A stretch of 64,000 bases of DNA from Amycolatopsis xylanica (lineage in GTDB: Bacteria > Actinomycetota > Actinomycetes > Mycobacteriales > Pseudonocardiaceae). The notes beneath the pieces were generated by a model. The model was not told where the DNA came from. It ran no database searches and saw only the letters and a program-made list of their open reading frames with translations. Positions 35,867 to 44,575 of this stretch are shown here, one piece after another (position 1 is the first letter of the stretch; every line of letters starts with the position of its first letter). A program made the translations under genes and the position numbers. The stretch covers positions 248,001 to 312,000 of the forward strand of contig NZ_FNON01000004.1 of the NCBI RefSeq assembly GCF_900107045.1, written 5' to 3'.

Positions 35867-36826
35867 TTGGACTTCGCGACCCACGCTGAGCCGTTCCGGC
35901 GCGAGCTGGTGGTCCATTGCTACCGCATGCTCGGATCGGTGCACGAGGCCGAAGACCTGGTCCAAGAGGCACTGCTCAAGGCCTGGCGGGCGTGGGAGCG
36001 CTACGACGCGAGCCGGGCTTCGGTGCGCACGTGGCTGTACAAGATCGCGACGAACGCGTGCTTGTCGGCGCTGGAAGGCCGGGCCAGGCGGCCGTTGCCA
36101 GCCGGGCTCGGCGGTCCGTCCGACGATCCGGGCAGCCCGCTCGTGCCCGACTTCGAGGTGCCGTGGCTCCAGCCGTTCCCCGACGCGCGACTCGACGACC
36201 CGGCGGCGCGGGTCGTGCGGCGGGGCAGCTTGCGGCTGGCGCTCGTCGCCGCGATGCAGCTGCTGCCGCCGAAGCAGCGCGCGGTACTGATCCTGCGTGA
36301 CGTGCTGGAGTTCAGCGCGGCGGAGGTCGCGTCCCAGCTGGACACCTCGGTCGCGTCGGTCAACAGCGCGCTGCAGCGGGCGCGGGCCGGGATCTCGGGC
36401 ACGGCCGAGTCCTCGGTCTCCGAGCCCGGCGACGTGAGCGCGGTGATCGACCGCTACATCCGGTCGTTCGAGGCGGCCGACATCGACGGGCTCGTCGCGT
36501 TGCTGACCGACGACGCCGTCTTGGAGATGCCGCCGGTTCCCTTGTGGTACTCCGGGAAGGCCGACTACGGGCGGTTCATGGCGCGGCTTTACGACATGCG
36601 CGGCACCGGCTGGCGGATGGTGCCGACGTCGGCGAACGGGCAGCCCGCGACGATCGCGTACTGCCTGGGCGAGGACGGCCGGTATCACCTGCACACACTG
36701 CAGATCTTCACCGTGACACCGGCCGGGATCACGCACAACGTCGTGTTCCAGGACCCGGAGGTGTTCCGGGCGTTCCGGTTCCGGCCTACGCTGCCAGCGG
36801 TTCGGAGTCCCAGCGGCGGCGAGTGA
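35867..36826 (+). CDS. ECF sigma factor with SnoaL-like C-terminal domain (SigG type)
   Basis: The 319-residue protein has sigma region 2 ('ELVVHCYRMLGSVHEAEDLVQEALLKAWRAW', ~14-44), region 4 ('LPPKQRAVLILRDVLEFSAAEVASQLDTSVASVNSALQRAR', ~133-173) and a SnoaL-like domain (~185-310) with 'DIDGLVALLTDDAVLEMPPVPLWYSG'. In ECF41/SigG-type factors this extra domain replaces a separate anti-sigma factor and tunes activity. The start is TTG, fixed by AGGGAGG five bases upstream. The 3' end overlaps the convergent MFS gene by 41 bp. Confidence 0.92.
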   Translation: MDFATHAEPFRRELVVHCYRMLGSVHEAEDLVQEALLKAWRAWERYDASRASVRTWLYKIATNACLSALEGRARRPLPAGLGGPSDDPGSPLVPDFEVPWLQPFPDARLDDPAARVVRRGSLRLALVAAMQLLPPKQRAVLILRDVLEFSAAEVASQLDTSVASVNSALQRARAGISGTAESSVSEPGDVSAVIDRYIRSFEAADIDGLVALLTDDAVLEMPPVPLWYSGKADYGRFMARLYDMRGTGWRMVPTSANGQPATIAYCLGEDGRYHLHTLQIFTVTPAGITHNVVFQDPEVFRAFRFRPTLPAVRSPSGGE

Positions 36827-38072
36827 CGCGCACCGGGATCTCTTCGCCGCGTGCCTGTGCGGCGAAGAGATGGGCACGGGTGCGGCGCCACCAGACGATC
36901 ATCCGGAACGAGCCGAACGCGAGCACGGCAACCAGCACCAGCAGCGCGACGCGGAAGTTGCCGCCGGTCAGTTCCAGCAGGACGCCGACGCCGAGCGCGG
37001 CGATCGTGGTCGCGACGAACCCGCCGACGTTGACGACACCGGTCGCGGTGCCGACTCGGTGCAGCGGGTTGTAGTCGCGGGCGAGCGCGAAGCCGATCAT
37101 CGAGGCCGGGCCGCCGAGCGCCAGGATCGCGAACGCGGGCACCAGCAGCGCCAGCGGGACCTGGCCGGGCCAGCTCAGCAGCACGGCCCAGATCGCGGTC
37201 GCGGTGGCCAGGTAGCCGCCGACGAGCGGCATGCGCAGTGACGGGTGCTTGCCGATGATCGCCCCGGTGAGCGGGCCGCCCGCCATCGAGCCGAAGACGA
37301 AGACGGTCAGCAGGGTGCTGGCCGTCGACTTCGGAAACCCTTGTCCCTGCACGAGAAACGGGACGCCCCAGAGCATGGTGAGCACGTTGGGCGCGAACAT
37401 CGTGCTGAAGTGGACCCAGAAGCCGAGCCGGGTGCCTGGCTCGCGCCAGACCGAGCGCACCTGGCGGCCGAGTTCACGCGGGCGGACCGGTTCGATCTTC
37501 GGCGCGGTGACGCCGTCCGGCAGATCTTTGACGCGCAGGACCACGACGCTCGAGTAGACGACCGTGACGATGCCCGCGATGAGGAACGTGGGCGTCCAGC
37601 CGGGACCGTCGAGCAGCAGGCTCAGCGGGACGGTCGCGGCGAGGTTGCCGATGTAGCCGATCGCCGCGGTGAGCGCGGTGACGATGGCGTACTGGCGGCC
37701 GGGGAAGTGCGCGGCCGCGAGCCGCAGCACGCTGACGAAGGTGAGCGCGTCGCCGACGCCGAGCACGCCGCGGGCGACGAGGCCGAGCGCGTAGGAGTGC
37801 GCGAGCGCGAGCAGGATCTGGCCGAGGCCGAGCGTGAGCAGCGCGGCGGTGAGGATCTTGCGCGGGCCGTACCGGTCGACGAGCACGCCGGTCGGGATCT
37901 GCATGGCGGCGTAGACGCCGACCTGCAGCACGGTGAACATGCCGAGCGCGGCGGCGCCGACGCCGAAGCGTTCGGCGGCCTGCAGCCCGGCCACACCGAA
38001 CGAGGTCCGGTGGAAGACGGCGAGCAGATAGACGGCGGCGGCGGTCATCCAGATGAGCCAGGCCCGGCGCAC
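36786..38072 (-). CDS. MFS transporter
   Basis: The 428-residue protein has twelve helices and the MFS loop 2-3 motif 'GVLVDRYGPRKIL'. Overall it resembles nitrate/sugar-phosphate-type MFS carriers ('AVFHRTSFGVAGLQAAERF'). The substrate is unknown. GTG 38072 is chosen because AGGGAGG lies six bases upstream; the frame continues to 38150 but without a ribosome site. It overlaps the sigma gene's 3' end. Confidence 0.9.
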   Translation of the reverse strand: MRRAWLIWMTAAAVYLLAVFHRTSFGVAGLQAAERFGVGAAALGMFTVLQVGVYAAMQIPTGVLVDRYGPRKILTAALLTLGLGQILLALAHSYALGLVARGVLGVGDALTFVSVLRLAAAHFPGRQYAIVTALTAAIGYIGNLAATVPLSLLLDGPGWTPTFLIAGIVTVVYSSVVVLRVKDLPDGVTAPKIEPVRPRELGRQVRSVWREPGTRLGFWVHFSTMFAPNVLTMLWGVPFLVQGQGFPKSTASTLLTVFVFGSMAGGPLTGAIIGKHPSLRMPLVGGYLATATAIWAVLLSWPGQVPLALLVPAFAILALGGPASMIGFALARDYNPLHRVGTATGVVNVGGFVATTIAALGVGVLLELTGGNFRVALLVLVAVLAFGSFRMIVWWRRTRAHLFAAQARGEEIPVRVTRRRWDSEPLAA

Positions 38073-38180
38073 GGTGATCCTCCCTGCAGGGGTAGACGGC
38101 ATGACGGAGACGCCCGCGTTGCCGCCTCGATATTTGTATCGCCTAAGCAATGGCGAAACATACCCGTTATCGCGGTGGCT

Positions 38181-38210
38181 TTGGACACATGCTGCTGAGC
38201 TGAATATCGT
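38181..38210 (+). promoter_or_regulatory. Promoter of the SDR gene
   Basis: TTGGAC (38181-38186), an 18-bp spacer and TATCGT (38205-38210) lie seven bases before the ATG at 38218. The transcript would start at or next to the start codon (leaderless). Confidence 0.7.
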
Positions 38211-38217
38211 TCATGTT

Positions 38218-39015
38218 ATGACGTCCCTGCGCGGAGCGCACGCGGTGATCACCGGCGGTTCCAGCGGCATCGGCTTGGCCACGGCGTTCATGCTCGCCCG
38301 GCGTGGCGCTTCGGTGACGCTGATCGCCCGCAACAGTGTCAGGTTGGAGGCGGCCGCGGTGTCCTTGCGCGCCTCCGGCTGCGTCGCGCATACCGTCGCG
38401 GTGGACGTTTCCGATCAGCGGGCCATCACCTCGGCTTTGCACTCCTTGGAACCTTGCGATGTGCTGGTGACTTCGGCGGGCCAAGCGCGGCCGGGGCACT
38501 TCTTGGAGCTCGAGGATTCCGTTTTCCGGCAAATGGTCGAAGTCGACTACTTCGGCACGCTCTATCCGATTCGTGCGGTCGCGCCGTCGATGGTCGAGCG
38601 TGGCCGCGGGTCGATCGTGGCGATCTCGTCGGCGACGGCGTTGCTCGGGATTTACGGCTACACCGCCTACAGCCCGGCGAAGTTCGCGGTCCGCGGGTTG
38701 ATGGAATGCCTGCGCGGGGAGCTGCGGCCGCACGGGGTGCACGTCGGCTGCGTGTACCCGCCGGACGTCGACACCCCGCAGCTGGCCGAGGAGAACGAGT
38801 TCAAGCCCGCGGAGACGGCGGCGATCAGCGGCGCGGTCAAGCCGATGACGGCCCAGGCGGTCGCCGCGAAGATCGTGCGCGCGATCGAGCGTGAGCGGTT
38901 CGCGGTCTATCCGGACCGGTCGATGGCGTTGCTGGCCGGGCTCGGCCCGCTCGCCGCGCCCTTCGTCCGCTGGGTGACCGACCGCAAGGTCCGCGAAGCT
39001 CGCAAGGGGTCGTGA
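38218..39015 (+). CDS. SDR family oxidoreductase (ketodihydrosphingosine-reductase-like)
   Basis: The 265-residue classical short-chain dehydrogenase has cofactor loop GGSSGIG (13-19), catalytic Ser (137/138), Tyr151 and Lys155 in 'YSPAK'. The sequence 'CVYPPDVDTPQLAEEN' near 180 resembles 3-ketodihydrosphingosine reductases, so a lipid ketone is a possible substrate. The last residues (KGS-stop) are encoded by the start of a 46-bp palindromic element, whose TGA ends the gene. An open frame upstream of the ATG overlaps the promoter and is not used. Confidence 0.9.
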   Translation: MTSLRGAHAVITGGSSGIGLATAFMLARRGASVTLIARNSVRLEAAAVSLRASGCVAHTVAVDVSDQRAITSALHSLEPCDVLVTSAGQARPGHFLELEDSVFRQMVEVDYFGTLYPIRAVAPSMVERGRGSIVAISSATALLGIYGYTAYSPAKFAVRGLMECLRGELRPHGVHVGCVYPPDVDTPQLAEENEFKPAETAAISGAVKPMTAQAVAAKIVRAIERERFAVYPDRSMALLAGLGPLAAPFVRWVTDRKVREARKGS

Positions 39016-39054
39016 GTGGCACGGCCGGTTAGAACCGGCCATACCACTCACGAC
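39009..39054. repeat. 46-bp palindromic element, copy D
   Basis: Conserved outer arms and core with AG centre; variable blocks GCACG (left) and CATAC (right) pair with two G-T type differences. The SDR stop codon (39013-39015) lies in the left arm. It sits between convergent genes. Confidence 0.9.
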
Positions 39055-39060
39055 CTCCTT

Positions 39061-41367
39061 TTAGGGGTAGGACACCACGTTGACGGGGACCGTGCCCGTG
39101 GGGGTCACGGCGCCGGTGTCGTTGATGACGTGGGTGATGGTTCCCTTGTAGTTCAAGGAAACCGTGAGCAGGTTGTGGAAGCGGACGGTACTGCGGTTCG
39201 GCACCTCGAAGGCGTGATAGAGGTTCACGGCCGGGTTGGTGTCGAAGAAGCAATAACTGCCCAGGCCCCATGCCTCGTGTGAGGTCACGTTGTCGCCGAC
39301 CTTGTACGCGGCATAGCCGTTGCGGCCGTTCGGGGCCATCCAGCCCGCCTGATTCGGTACGTCGTAGGGGATCTCGTTCTGGAAGAAGATCGTCCGGCCG
39401 TTCTGGCCGTTCCAGATCACCTGGTACTTCTGGTAGTGCTCGACGAACAGCCCGGTCGCGAGCACGTTGTTGCCGTTGACCAGCAGCCCGGTGTCGGCCG
39501 TGTTCGAGGTCCAGCCGACGCCGCTGCCGTGGTCGGCGCGCCAGGCCCAGATGTGGTCGATGATCACGTCGTTGCTGTTGACGATCAGGCTGTTGGTCGC
39601 CTTGCCGGCGAACTGGCCGCCGATGCGGAAGAACACGTCCTGCAACGTGGTCGGGTTGCCGCCGTGGCCCGCGGACGAGCCGGACGGGCCGACCGTGAGC
39701 AGCGACTGCGAGTTGGTCGTGCCCGCGTCGAAGAGCAGGCCCTTGAGGCGGACACCGTCGACGTCGGCGACCTGCATGGCGTTGACGCCGTTGTCGGGCA
39801 CCAAAGTCGGGTAGCCGATGCCGAGGATGGTCGTGTTCGCCTTCGTCACGTTGAGCGTCTGGTTGAGGTGGTAGACGCCCGGCGTGAAGAACAGGTTGCA
39901 GCCCTGGGACAAGGCCGTGTTGATGGTCGACGCGCTGTCGCCCGGCTTGACGACGTAGAACGTGCTCATCGACTGGGACGTGCCCGGCGTGCTGCCGTTG
40001 GCCCAGGACGGGCCGGACGCGTTGGTACGCAAGGAAGGCAGGAACACCCGGTACTTGCCCGCGCCGTCGAGGTAGAGGTACGGCACGTCGCGCGAGACCG
40101 GGGTGGTGCCGAGCGTGGTCTCCGGCGGGTTCGGGAAGGTGTTGGCCGGCGCGCCGTTCGTGCCGGAGAACACCATGTTCCAGACGCCGCCCTCCCAGCT
40201 GCCGTAGTTGCTGTCGCGGGTGTACCACTGCTGCTGCGAGATCGACGCCGTCTTGCCGGAGACCTTCGAGTCCGCGGTGTAGCCGCCGGACGCGAAACCG
40301 TAGCTGGCCGGGAAGAGGTTCAGGCCACCGCGGATGTCCATGCGGCGGAACGGCGCGGCCTGCGCGACCGCCCAGCGGGTGGCGCCGCTGCTGGGCACGA
40401 CCGCCAGGTTCTCCGTCGAGCGCCAGAAGTTCTGCAGCGCCACACCATGATCGGACTCGTTGAACGCGTCGACGGTCACGTCACCGTTGATCACCACGTC
40501 ACCGGGGTTCTGGCCGAGACCGGCCACCGAGGTGTAGTAGCCGACGTCGTCGTGGATGCCGTTGTAGGTGCCCGGCTTGAACAGGTGCGCGTACCGCCGC
40601 TCGGTGAACTGCGCGGTCAGCGTGTCCTTCTGCTGGTTGAAGTCGGCGTCGAGCTGCGACTGGATCGCCGTCGCCGACATGCCGGGGTCGAAGATGCGCA
40701 CGTTCGATCCGAAGTTCGGGACCTCCGGCTGTGTGGGACAGCCCGCGCTCGTGCCGATCGTGTAAGTCGCGCTGGCCACGGCCGAGGTGGTGAACCCGGA
40801 CTTGATGCCGATCGCGTTGATCGTCCGCGAAGACGGGACGCTGATCGGCCCGGTGTACTGGGGCGACGAGGCCGTCGGCGTCGATCCGTCCACCGTGTAC
40901 CGGATGGTGGAGCCCGCGGTGGCGGTGGAGAGCGTCACCGACTGGGCGGAGGTGTAGCTGCCGCCGGGTGGGCTGAACGTCGGGGTCGCCACCTGCGAGG
41001 CGGTGTTGCCGTGGGTGTACGAGTAGTGCGGAGTGTCGTACTGGGGACCGTTCTTCTCATAGGTGAACCAGTAATCCAGCACGTTTCCGGAACTGAGCGA
41101 GCCGACGGTGTGCCGCCAGGTCCCGCTGCCGTTGACCATCCGGACGTTCTGCTGGTTCGCGCCGTTGACCAGGTAGTGCACGTCGACGTAGAGCGCGGGT
41201 GTGGTCGGGGTGAACGAGATCTGCGCCTGCGTCGCGCCGAGGCTCACGACGCTCTGGGTGTAGTCGGCCTCGGCGGCGGCCGTGCCGCCGAACCCCGTCA
41301 GCGCCAGTAGCGACGCGACCAGCAGGATCACACCGGCTCGGCGACGTTGCCGAATCTTCGTGCTCAC
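39061..41367 (-). CDS. Secreted beta-glucan-targeted beta-helix protein
   Basis: The 768-residue exported protein has a signal peptide (MSTKIRQRRRAG..., cleavage after ~AEA). A CBM56-like beta-1,3-glucan-binding domain follows (~33-115, 'VDVHYLVNGANQQNVRM', 'DYWFTYEKNG'). Next is a chitobiase-type beta-sandwich (~127-205, 'TIRYTVDGSTPT'), then a ~550-residue parallel beta-helix with 'HLFKPGTYNGIHDDVGYYTSVAGLGQNPGDVVING'. The last part resembles GH55-like or related polysaccharide-active proteins, some misnamed adenylyl cyclases. Fungal or plant glucan attack is a reasonable guess. GTG 41367 follows GGAGGTG. Confidence 0.82.
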   Translation of the reverse strand: MSTKIRQRRRAGVILLVASLLALTGFGGTAAAEADYTQSVVSLGATQAQISFTPTTPALYVDVHYLVNGANQQNVRMVNGSGTWRHTVGSLSSGNVLDYWFTYEKNGPQYDTPHYSYTHGNTASQVATPTFSPPGGSYTSAQSVTLSTATAGSTIRYTVDGSTPTASSPQYTGPISVPSSRTINAIGIKSGFTTSAVASATYTIGTSAGCPTQPEVPNFGSNVRIFDPGMSATAIQSQLDADFNQQKDTLTAQFTERRYAHLFKPGTYNGIHDDVGYYTSVAGLGQNPGDVVINGDVTVDAFNESDHGVALQNFWRSTENLAVVPSSGATRWAVAQAAPFRRMDIRGGLNLFPASYGFASGGYTADSKVSGKTASISQQQWYTRDSNYGSWEGGVWNMVFSGTNGAPANTFPNPPETTLGTTPVSRDVPYLYLDGAGKYRVFLPSLRTNASGPSWANGSTPGTSQSMSTFYVVKPGDSASTINTALSQGCNLFFTPGVYHLNQTLNVTKANTTILGIGYPTLVPDNGVNAMQVADVDGVRLKGLLFDAGTTNSQSLLTVGPSGSSAGHGGNPTTLQDVFFRIGGQFAGKATNSLIVNSNDVIIDHIWAWRADHGSGVGWTSNTADTGLLVNGNNVLATGLFVEHYQKYQVIWNGQNGRTIFFQNEIPYDVPNQAGWMAPNGRNGYAAYKVGDNVTSHEAWGLGSYCFFDTNPAVNLYHAFEVPNRSTVRFHNLLTVSLNYKGTITHVINDTGAVTPTGTVPVNVVSYP

Positions 41368-41449
41368 GAAAAAGGCACCTCCATAGTGAATACCGACACT
41401 GTGAGGAGGCGCCCTCGCCACTGAGGTTAACCCGGGCGACCGCGCAGGG

Positions 41450-42769
41450 TCAATTGGTCCGGACCGCGCCGACGACGGCCCACTCCCCCGACCGCCAGCG
41501 CCAGAGCAGCGACGCCAGCCGGAGCAGCATGAACAACGTGAGCCCGGTCCAGATCCCGGCCAGTCCCCAGCCGAACGCCAGTGACAGCCAGATCAGCGGC
41601 AGGAACCCGAGCGCGGCGCTGCCGAGCGTCGCGTTGCGCAGGAACGCCGCGTCGCCCGCGCCGAGCAGCACCCCGTCGAGCGCGAACACGACACCCGCGA
41701 TCGGTTGCAGCACAACGAAAAACCACCACGCGTGCGGGATCTCGGCGAGCACGGCGGCGTCGGAGGTGAACACGTTCGGCAGCACCGGTGTGAGCGCGGC
41801 GAAGATGACGAGCAGCACACAGCCGAGCAGCAGGCCGTAGCGGGTGATCTGCGTGGCGACCCCGCGAGCCTGCTTGCTGGAGCCCGCGCCGAGCGCCGCG
41901 CCGATCAGCGACTGCGCGGCGATGGCCACGGAATCGAGCACCAGCGCCAAAAACGTCCACAGCTGCAGCACGACCTGGTGCGCGCCAACGGCTTCCGTCG
42001 ACGTCCGCGCGGCGACCGCCGCCGCGGAAATGAAACAGGCCTGGAAGGCCAGGCTGCGCAAGACGAGGTCGCGGCCCAGGCCGAGCTGCGCGCGCATGAG
42101 CTTGAAATCGGGCCGCAGCGGGACCTTCTCGCGGACCAGTGCGGCGAGGAACATCGACGCCGAGATCACCTGCGCGACGACGTTCGCGATGGCCGAGCCT
42201 TCGAGTCCCCAGTCCAGCCCGTAGACCAGCACCGGGCACAGCACGGCGGAAATCGCGTTGCCCGCCAGCACGAAGCGCAGCGGGCGGACGGTGTCCTGCA
42301 CGCCGCGCATCCACCCGTTGCCCGCCATCGTCACCAGGATCAGCGGCGCGCCGAACAACGCGATCCGCAGCCACGAGACGGCCGAGTCGGCGATCTCATC
42401 GCTGCCCGAAAGCCCGCGCGCGACCGGATACGCCAGCAGCTGCCCGGCGATGAGCACGACCACGCCGACCACGAGCGCGAGCCAGGTGGCCTGCACGCCC
42501 TCCCCGACCGCCTCCGCGCGCCTGCCCGCTCCGTGCAGCCGCGCGGTCCGCGAAGTCGTGCCATAGGACAGAAAGGTCAGCTGTCCCGAGATCTGGGAAA
42601 GCAGCACGCCGCCGAGCGCCAGCCCCGCGAGCGGCAGCGCGCCGAGATGCCCGACCACCGCCGTGTCCACGAGTACGTACAGCGGTTCCGCCGCCAGCAC
42701 GCCGAGGGCGGGTACGGCGAGTCCGAGCACCTTGCGAGCAGGCACCCGCTCATCGGTCGAGTTCTCCAC
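41450..42769 (-). CDS. dinF: MATE-family efflux transporter (DinF-like)
   Basis: The ~439-residue twelve-helix multidrug/toxin extruder has the DinF-type start 'LGLAVPALGVLAAEPLYVLVDTAVVGHLGALPLAGLALGG'. It exports cationic compounds with Na+ or H+. In mycobacteria it directly follows the DHH phosphoesterase gene; here 4.3 kb of accessory genes intervene, and it has its own promoter. TAGGGT at 42777-42782 lies seven bases before GTG 42769 (leaderless). The frame continues upstream to 42805. Confidence 0.92.
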   Translation of the reverse strand: MENSTDERVPARKVLGLAVPALGVLAAEPLYVLVDTAVVGHLGALPLAGLALGGVLLSQISGQLTFLSYGTTSRTARLHGAGRRAEAVGEGVQATWLALVVGVVVLIAGQLLAYPVARGLSGSDEIADSAVSWLRIALFGAPLILVTMAGNGWMRGVQDTVRPLRFVLAGNAISAVLCPVLVYGLDWGLEGSAIANVVAQVISASMFLAALVREKVPLRPDFKLMRAQLGLGRDLVLRSLAFQACFISAAAVAARTSTEAVGAHQVVLQLWTFLALVLDSVAIAAQSLIGAALGAGSSKQARGVATQITRYGLLLGCVLLVIFAALTPVLPNVFTSDAAVLAEIPHAWWFFVVLQPIAGVVFALDGVLLGAGDAAFLRNATLGSAALGFLPLIWLSLAFGWGLAGIWTGLTLFMLLRLASLLWRWRSGEWAVVGAVRTN

Positions 42770-42813
42770 GTGCTGAACCCTAACGCGCCGGTCCGACAAG
42801 ATCATCGGCTCAT

Positions 42814-42833
42814 TTGACAGAATAAACTGTCAA
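42814..42833. promoter_or_regulatory. TTGACAG-N6-CTGTCAA operator
   Basis: A perfect 7-6-7 inverted repeat lies 15 bp before the ArsR-type gene. TAAACT (42823-42828) on the plus strand and TATTCT on the minus strand both fit -10 boxes inside the repeat. A bound repressor would cover them. Confidence 0.7.
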
Positions 42834-42848
42834 GAGGATCGTGGTGCC

Positions 42849-43433
42849 ATGCCGACGCACGATCTGCTCGAAGAGCCGGAGCAGCTCCGCCGCGCGCTGT
42901 CGCCGTTGCGGCTGCGCCTGCTCACCCGGCTGCGCACCCCGGCTTCGGCATCCGAGCTGGCAGCGGAGCTGGAGATGCCCCGTCAGCGGCTCGGCTATCA
43001 CCTCAAGCAACTCGAGGAAGCCGGGCTGGTCGAGCTCGTCGAAGAGCGCCGCCGCCGCGGGTTCATCGAGCGGGTGTTGCGCGCCACAGCCGATTCCTAC
43101 GTAGTGGACCCCGACGTGCTCGGCCGCCCGCCGGGACCGGCCGACGGCGACCGGCACGCCGCCGAGCACCTCATCGACACGGCGTCCGCGACGGTCCGCG
43201 ACGTCGCCCGCATGCAGTCCGCGGCCGAGCGCGACGGCCGCCGCCTGCTCACCTTCACGCTGGAGACCGAGGTCCGCTTCGAGGCCCCGGCCGACGTGCA
43301 CCGGTTCACCGAGACGCTCGCCGGCGCGATCGCCGACGTCGTCGCCGCCTTCGACACCCCGGATGGCAGGCCGTACCGCCTGGTCGGCGCCGGGTACCCC
43401 GCACCGTTTCAGTCAGCAGGGAGCAAGTCATGA
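42849..43433 (+). CDS. ArsR-type winged-helix regulator with C-terminal domain
   Basis: The 194-residue protein has an N-terminal winged helix ('ALSPLRLRLLTRLRTPASASELAAELEMPRQRLGYHLKQLEEAGLVEL', ~16-63) and a helical C-terminus of unknown ligand. The ATG overlaps nothing upstream. A perfect palindrome ends 15 bp before it. Its stop overlaps the start of an SRPBCC gene (ATGA, 43430-43433), a frequent ArsR-SRPBCC operon type. Confidence 0.9.
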   Translation: MPTHDLLEEPEQLRRALSPLRLRLLTRLRTPASASELAAELEMPRQRLGYHLKQLEEAGLVELVEERRRRGFIERVLRATADSYVVDPDVLGRPPGPADGDRHAAEHLIDTASATVRDVARMQSAAERDGRRLLTFTLETEVRFEAPADVHRFTETLAGAIADVVAAFDTPDGRPYRLVGAGYPAPFQSAGSKS

Positions 43434-44092
43434 CCGAGGAACCGCTCAAGATCGAGGTCACCATCGCGGCGCCGGCCGACGAGGTCTGGCGCGCGATGCG
43501 CGACCCGGAGCTCATCCGGCGCTGGCACGGCTGGCATCTCGACAGCCTCGACGCCGAGATCCGCATGATCTACTTCGACGACGTCATCGAGGACGCCGAG
43601 AACCACGTCCTGGAGACCGGCGGCGACAGATTCAGCCTGCATTCCGCGCCCGGCGGCACGGTCGTCCGCCTCACCCGCGGCCCGCGCGGCGCGAACCCGG
43701 AGTGGGAGGCGTACTACGACGACATCACCGAGGGCTGGCGGACCTTCTTGGTTCAGTTGCGGTTCGGCCTGGAGCGGCACGGTCTCGCCGAACGCCAGAC
43801 GGTCTTCCTGCACGGGCCGGTGCCCGGCGACTCGCTGCGGGCGCGGCTCGGTGTGGCCGGCATCGACGGCGCGTACACCGTGACGCTGCCGACCGGCGAC
43901 ACCTTCGCGGGCGAGGTCTACTCGCGCAGCGAACTCCAGATCGCGCTCACCGTCGACTCGCTCGGCCTGCTGATCGTCGCCGACGCGCCCAAGCCGGGCG
44001 GCCATTGCCTGGCCGTGCTGACCACCTACGGCTACGACGACTTCGACGCGCTCAACGAGCGCTGGACGAAGTGGTTCAGCACTGTGTCCTAA
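43430..44092 (+). CDS. SRPBCC (AHSA1-like) protein
   Basis: The 220-residue protein has the START/Bet v 1 fold ('IEVTIAAPADEVWRAMRDPELIRRWHGW', 'TVVRLTRGPRGANPEWEAYYDDITEGWRTFLVQLRFGLE'). The family binds hydrophobic ligands in a deep cavity; none can be named here. It is translationally coupled to the ArsR-type regulator, which probably controls it. A 46-bp palindrome lies 3 bp after the stop. Confidence 0.88.
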   Translation: MTEEPLKIEVTIAAPADEVWRAMRDPELIRRWHGWHLDSLDAEIRMIYFDDVIEDAENHVLETGGDRFSLHSAPGGTVVRLTRGPRGANPEWEAYYDDITEGWRTFLVQLRFGLERHGLAERQTVFLHGPVPGDSLRARLGVAGIDGAYTVTLPTGDTFAGEVYSRSELQIALTVDSLGLLIVADAPKPGGHCLAVLTTYGYDDFDALNERWTKWFSTVS

Positions 44093-44095
44093 GGG

Positions 44096-44141
44096 GTCGT
44101 GAGTGTTCCGGCCGGTTCTAACCGGCCGGAACACTCACGAC
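44096..44141. repeat. 46-bp palindromic element, copy E
   Basis: Perfectly paired arms (blocks TTCCG left, CGGAA right) with a CT centre, the opposite orientation to copies A, C and D. It lies between convergent SRPBCC genes, and the minus-strand gene's TGA stop is inside the element. Confidence 0.92.
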
Positions 44142-44575
44142 TCGGGGTAGCCCTCGTCGGCGCCGGGATCGCCGCCGCCCGCGCGGACGACCAGGCGGTC
44201 GAGGTAGTGGTTCCAGCCCTTGCCGTGCGCCGCGAACATCTCGACCGGCAGTCCGCGATGGCGCAGGCGGAGGTTCGTGGCGGCGCCGTCGGCCTCCAAG
44301 GTGATGTCGACGGTGCTGGAGCCGGGCGGCACCGGGCTGCCCTCGGCCTCCCAGCCCCAGGTGAAGACGATGCGGCTGTGCGGCTCGACGAGCACGAACT
44401 CGCCCGCCGCCGTGTCGTCTCCGCGCACGAGCATCCGGAAGACGCCGCCTGGGCGCGCGTCGAGCTCGGCCTCGACGCCCATCCACGACAGCCAGCGCGC
44501 GCTGTCGGTGAAGAACGAGAACACGGTCGCCTGCGAGGCGTTGATCCGCCGCTCGACTACCACCTCGGGCGTCAT
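44135..44575 (-). CDS. SRPBCC domain protein
   Basis: The 146-residue AHSA1/CalC-like protein has 'VVVERRINASQATVFSFFTDSARWLSWMGVEAELDARPGGVFRMLV' and the terminal 'GWNHYLDRLV'. The ligand is unknown. The ATG overlaps the ArsR stop by 4 bp. It forms a second ArsR-SRPBCC pair facing the first one. The stop codon sits inside a 46-bp palindrome. Confidence 0.9.
   Translation of the reverse strand: MTPEVVVERRINASQATVFSFFTDSARWLSWMGVEAELDARPGGVFRMLVRGDDTAAGEFVLVEPHSRIVFTWGWEAEGSPVPPGSSTVDITLEADGAATNLRLRHRGLPVEMFAAHGKGWNHYLDRLVVRAGGGDPGADEGYPES

Noticed and set aside
39436..41310. A 624-residue plus-strand frame opposite the beta-helix gene
   Set aside because: Val/Arg/Asp-rich antisense shadow; the minus-strand gene has a signal peptide, ribosome site and domains.
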